Below are positions 7,107-8,498 of a stretch of DNA of 8,498 nt, in pieces. The translations under genes were made by a program, and so were the position numbers. The notes beneath the pieces were generated by a model, which ran no database searches, was not told where the DNA came from, and saw nothing but the letters and a program-made list of their open reading frames with translations. The stretch comes from Actinomycetota bacterium (GTDB lineage Bacteria; Actinomycetota; Actinomycetes; Actinomycetales; Cellulomonadaceae). How positions within the stretch are numbered: position 1 is the stretch's first letter; each line of letters opens with the position of its first letter. The stretch covers positions 1 to 8,498 of the forward strand of contig JAHIJU010000337.1 in assembly GCA_018898235.1 (NCBI GenBank), written 5' to 3'.

Positions 7107-8108
7107 TCAGCCGCCGACGACCCCGGCCGAGACCCGCTGCCCGACCCCGCCGTCGACCACGACCTCCACCCCGTCGGGGACCTGGCCGGCGAGGGCGGCG
7201 ACGAGCAGCGCGGTGTCCGGCAGCGCCCCGGGCGCCTCGACCTCGACCACCGCCGTGGTCGACTGCACGGTGACGTCCACCACGCGCCCGCCCGGTACCT
7301 GCTCGACCCACGCCGTCGCCGCGTCCTGCACCCGGTGCGTCCACACGGCGACCAGCCAGGTCGCGGCGGTGTTGGCAGCGAGGGGCACGACGACCAGCAG
7401 CGCACCGGCGCCGATCGCGACATAGGCCCGCCGACGCCGGAACCCGGCCCCGGCGAATGCCCCGTAGCCACAGGCGGTGAAGACCAGCGTCCCGGCCAGG
7501 ACGAGGGCGACCACGTTGGAGGCGAACAGCACGAACGCACCCGCGGCGAGCCCGTACAGGCCCTGGCCCAGGCACACCCCGACCACGCCCAGCGGCGGCA
7601 CGAGCGAGATCGCGATGGCGACCCCTGGCAGCACGTCCGACACGTCCTTGCGGGCCAGCCCGACGGCGCCCGCGAGCCCGGTCGCGAGGGCGGCGACCAT
7701 GTCGAGCAGCCCCGGGGTGGTGCGACCGATCACCTGGGTGTTGGTCAGCAGGGTGGTGGTGCTCGGCAGCAGCAACGACGCGAGGTACCCGACGAGGACG
7801 ACCAGCCCGGTCCCGCCCGCGACCATCGCGAGCGCCCGCCCCACCAGACCGCCCCGCCCGCGCACGATGCCGATCGCCACGCCCATGATGGGCACCGAGA
7901 GCGGCGCGATGATCATGGCTCCGATGACGGTGGCGGTGGAGTCGGCGAGGACGCCCGCCACCGCGATCACCGCAGCCAGCGCGAGCATCGTCCAGAAGGC
8001 CGAGACCTTGGAGGCGCGGTCACCGGCCAGCAGGTCGAGCCGATCGGTGAGGTCGTCGACGTCACGGACCTGGTGGCCGGGCAGCACGTGCTGGCGCAGG
8101 GAACTCAT
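7107..8108 (-). CDS. DUF389 (TIGR00341-type) integral membrane protein
   Basis: A 333-residue polytopic membrane protein whose biochemical role is unknown. Hydrophobic segments lie near 37-53, 57-82, 90-115, 133-150, 157-180, 188-215 and 227-247. The DUF389 core is recognised by VIGAMIIAPLSVPIMG (61-76), TPGLLDMVAALATGLAGAVG (131-150), LPGVAIAISLVPPLGVVG (160-177) and FASNVVALVLAG (195-206). These small-residue, Pro-containing repeats are characteristic of the family. The first 36 residues are polar and probably cytosolic. The C-terminal 85 residues form a soluble tail of alternating hydrophobic strands (VVDVTVQSTTAVVEVEA, 276-292). The ATG at 8108 has no clear ribosome binding site and no in-frame alternative close upstream, so a leaderless or weakly translated start is possible. 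It is convergent with lysX and lies downstream of tRNA-Ala on the same strand. Nothing in the sequence ties it functionally to either. Family membership is secure; any transport or channel role would be a guess. Confidence 0.93.
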   Translation of the reverse strand: MSSLRQHVLPGHQVRDVDDLTDRLDLLAGDRASKVSAFWTMLALAAVIAVAGVLADSTATVIGAMIIAPLSVPIMGVAIGIVRGRGGLVGRALAMVAGGTGLVVLVGYLASLLLPSTTTLLTNTQVIGRTTPGLLDMVAALATGLAGAVGLARKDVSDVLPGVAIAISLVPPLGVVGVCLGQGLYGLAAGAFVLFASNVVALVLAGTLVFTACGYGAFAGAGFRRRRAYVAIGAGALLVVVPLAANTAATWLVAVWTHRVQDAATAWVEQVPGGRVVDVTVQSTTAVVEVEAPGALPDTALLVAALAGQVPDGVEVVVDGGVGQRVSAGVVGG

Positions 8109-8132
8109 GCCGGGATGCTGGCAGCACCGGCG

Positions 8133-8149
8133 GGCCGCCGCACGCGGCC
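8133..8149 (-). terminator. Hairpin downstream of tRNA-Ala, possible terminator of the tRNA unit
   Basis: GGCCGC and GCGGCC form a 6-bp stem around a 5-nt loop. It begins 12 nt after the encoded CCA end of tRNA-Ala and ends 24 nt before the DUF389 start. Without a T-run, its role as a terminator is uncertain. An 11-bp odd palindrome, TGCTGGCAGCA (8116-8126), lies between it and the DUF389 gene. Confidence 0.3.
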
Positions 8150-8161
8150 GGGTTCAGCGTG

Positions 8162-8237
8162 TGGTGGAGCCAACGGGACTCGAACCCGTAACCCCCTGCT
8201 TGCAAAGCAGGTGCGCTACCAATTGCGCCATGGCCCC
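8162..8237 (-). tRNA. tRNA-Ala (anticodon TGC)
   Basis: A complete cloverleaf reads on the minus strand. The acceptor stem GGGGCCA pairs with TGGCTCC and contains the G3-U70 wobble that marks alanine tRNAs. The D arm is GCGC/GCGC, the anticodon stem CCTGC/GCAGG holds the loop TTTGCAA with anticodon TGC (8202-8204), and the T arm is ACGGG-TTCGAGT-CCCGT. The body is 73 nt (8165-8237), and the CCA tail is encoded in the DNA (8162-8164). It is the last RNA of a tRNA-Ile / DLW-39 / tRNA-Ala unit. Confidence 0.98.
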
Positions 8238-8240
8238 CGG

Positions 8241-8258
8241 TGGTGGCGGTGGCCACCA
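8241..8258 (-). other. Hairpin just upstream of tRNA-Ala
   Basis: TGGTGGC and GCCACCA form a perfect 7-bp stem around a 4-nt loop, between the DLW-39 stop codon and the mature 5' end of tRNA-Ala, with only 3 nt separating it from the tRNA. In a joint transcript it could guide processing of the precursor or separate the mRNA part from the tRNA. Confidence 0.35.
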
Positions 8259-8274
8259 GAGCGGCGGAGGAGGA

Positions 8275-8394
8275 TCAGTCGAGCGGGTCGGTGACCTCGG
8301 CCCACAGGTCACGCTCGTCGCGGTCCTGCACGTACCGCTGGTAGGCGAGGTACCCCACGCCGGCGAGCACCGTCAGTACGAGGAGCTTCTTCAT
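8275..8394 (-). CDS. DLW-39 family microprotein
   Basis: A 39-residue protein encoded between two tRNA genes, too short for most ORF callers. It starts MKKLLVLTVLAGVGYLAYQR, giving a Lys-Lys N-terminus and a single hydrophobic helix (about 4-19). A charged part, QDRDERDLWAEVTDPLD, follows and carries the Asp-Leu-Trp motif (28-30) that gives the family its name, together with the exact 39-residue length. A strong GGAGGA ribosome binding site precedes the ATG. The family is known from actinobacteria and typically lies beside these tRNA genes, downstream of gyrA; its function is unknown. The sequence suggests a small, membrane-anchored protein with an acidic tail. With 23 nt to tRNA-Ile and 37 nt to tRNA-Ala, it is probably part of the same primary transcript, so its mRNA would be released by tRNA processing. 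Confidence 0.92.
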   Translation of the reverse strand: MKKLLVLTVLAGVGYLAYQRYVQDRDERDLWAEVTDPLD

Positions 8395-8398
8395 GGGG

Positions 8399-8404
8399 TC
8401 CTCC
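8399..8404 (-). promoter_or_regulatory. Ribosome binding site of the DLW-39 gene
   Basis: GGAGGA on the minus strand, 4 nt before the ATG, is a near-ideal Shine-Dalgarno sequence squeezed between the start codon and the 3' end of tRNA-Ile. It is good evidence that this 39-codon frame is translated. Confidence 0.7.
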
Positions 8405-8417
8405 GAACCTCGACGAG

Positions 8418-8491
8418 TGGGCCTAACAGGACTTGAACCTGTGACCTCTTCCTTATCAGGGAAGCGCTCTAACCGTCTGAGCTATAGGCCC
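8418..8491 (-). tRNA. tRNA-Ile (anticodon GAT)
   Basis: A full 74-nt cloverleaf on the minus strand. The acceptor stem GGGCCTA pairs with TAGGCCC, the D arm contains AGCTCAGACGGTTAGAGC, the anticodon loop CTGATAA carries GAT (8455-8457), and the T arm is ACAGG-TTCAAGT-CCTGT. The bases after the discriminator A are CTC, so CCA is not encoded and must be added after transcription. Only 7 nt of upstream sequence remain in the window, so its promoter cannot be seen. Confidence 0.98.
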
Positions 8492-8498
8492 GTGCACC

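Noticed and set aside
8062..8256. Minus-strand 64-codon frame across tRNA-Ala
   Set aside because: It is simply the translated tRNA-Ala gene and its flanks, and has no independent support.
7335..8294. Plus-strand frames opposite the DUF389 gene and tRNA-Ala
   Set aside because: They run through a tRNA gene, show His/Gly/Asp/Arg-rich shadow composition, and conflict with a clear DUF389 membrane protein on the minus strand.

Overview
The window is very GC-rich, uses GTG and other high-GC codons throughout, and fills unused frames with long spurious ORFs, all typical of an actinomycete. A LysX-type fusion protein, a DLW-39 microprotein between tRNA-Ile and tRNA-Ala, and a DUF389 membrane protein support this. 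A rare-actinomycete relative of Pseudonocardia or Mycobacterium is plausible, but the genus is inferred and cannot be proven here. In many actinobacteria the tRNA-Ile / DLW-39 / tRNA-Ala block lies just downstream of gyrB-gyrA, so gyrase genes probably lie beyond the right edge on the minus strand.

Layout from left to right. On the + strand there is the 3' part of a gene for a PD-(D/E)XK-like protein of unknown function (2-526), closed by a GAAA-tetraloop hairpin that contains its stop codon. A 92-bp gap follows. Then come two paralogous membrane proteins with a 7TM-PAS-GGDEF layout (619-2133 and 2130-3644), each exactly 504 residues and joined by an ATGA overlap. After an 87-bp leader comes lysX (3732-7076), which fuses a membrane lysyl-phosphatidylglycerol synthase to a complete class II lysyl-tRNA synthetase. 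On the - strand, convergent with lysX and separated by only 30 bp, is a DUF389 membrane protein (7107-8108). Further right, also on the - strand, are tRNA-Ala(UGC), the 39-residue DLW-39 protein and tRNA-Ile(GAU), read in the order Ile, DLW-39, Ala.

How the genes may work together. The two GGDEF proteins look like sensory diguanylate cyclases that would make c-di-GMP in response to a signal at the membrane. LysX makes Lys-tRNA and uses it to add lysine to phosphatidylglycerol, lowering the negative charge of the membrane and giving resistance to cationic peptides. Same-strand order and tight spacing suggest that the cyclase pair and lysX could be co-expressed as an envelope-stress module. This link is an inference. 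The right-hand tRNA block is a separate, conserved housekeeping unit. No mobile element, CRISPR array or phage gene was seen, and I found no clearly new multi-gene system. The points most worth a second look are the cyclase pair beside lysX, the degenerate nuclease-like protein, and the microprotein embedded between tRNAs.
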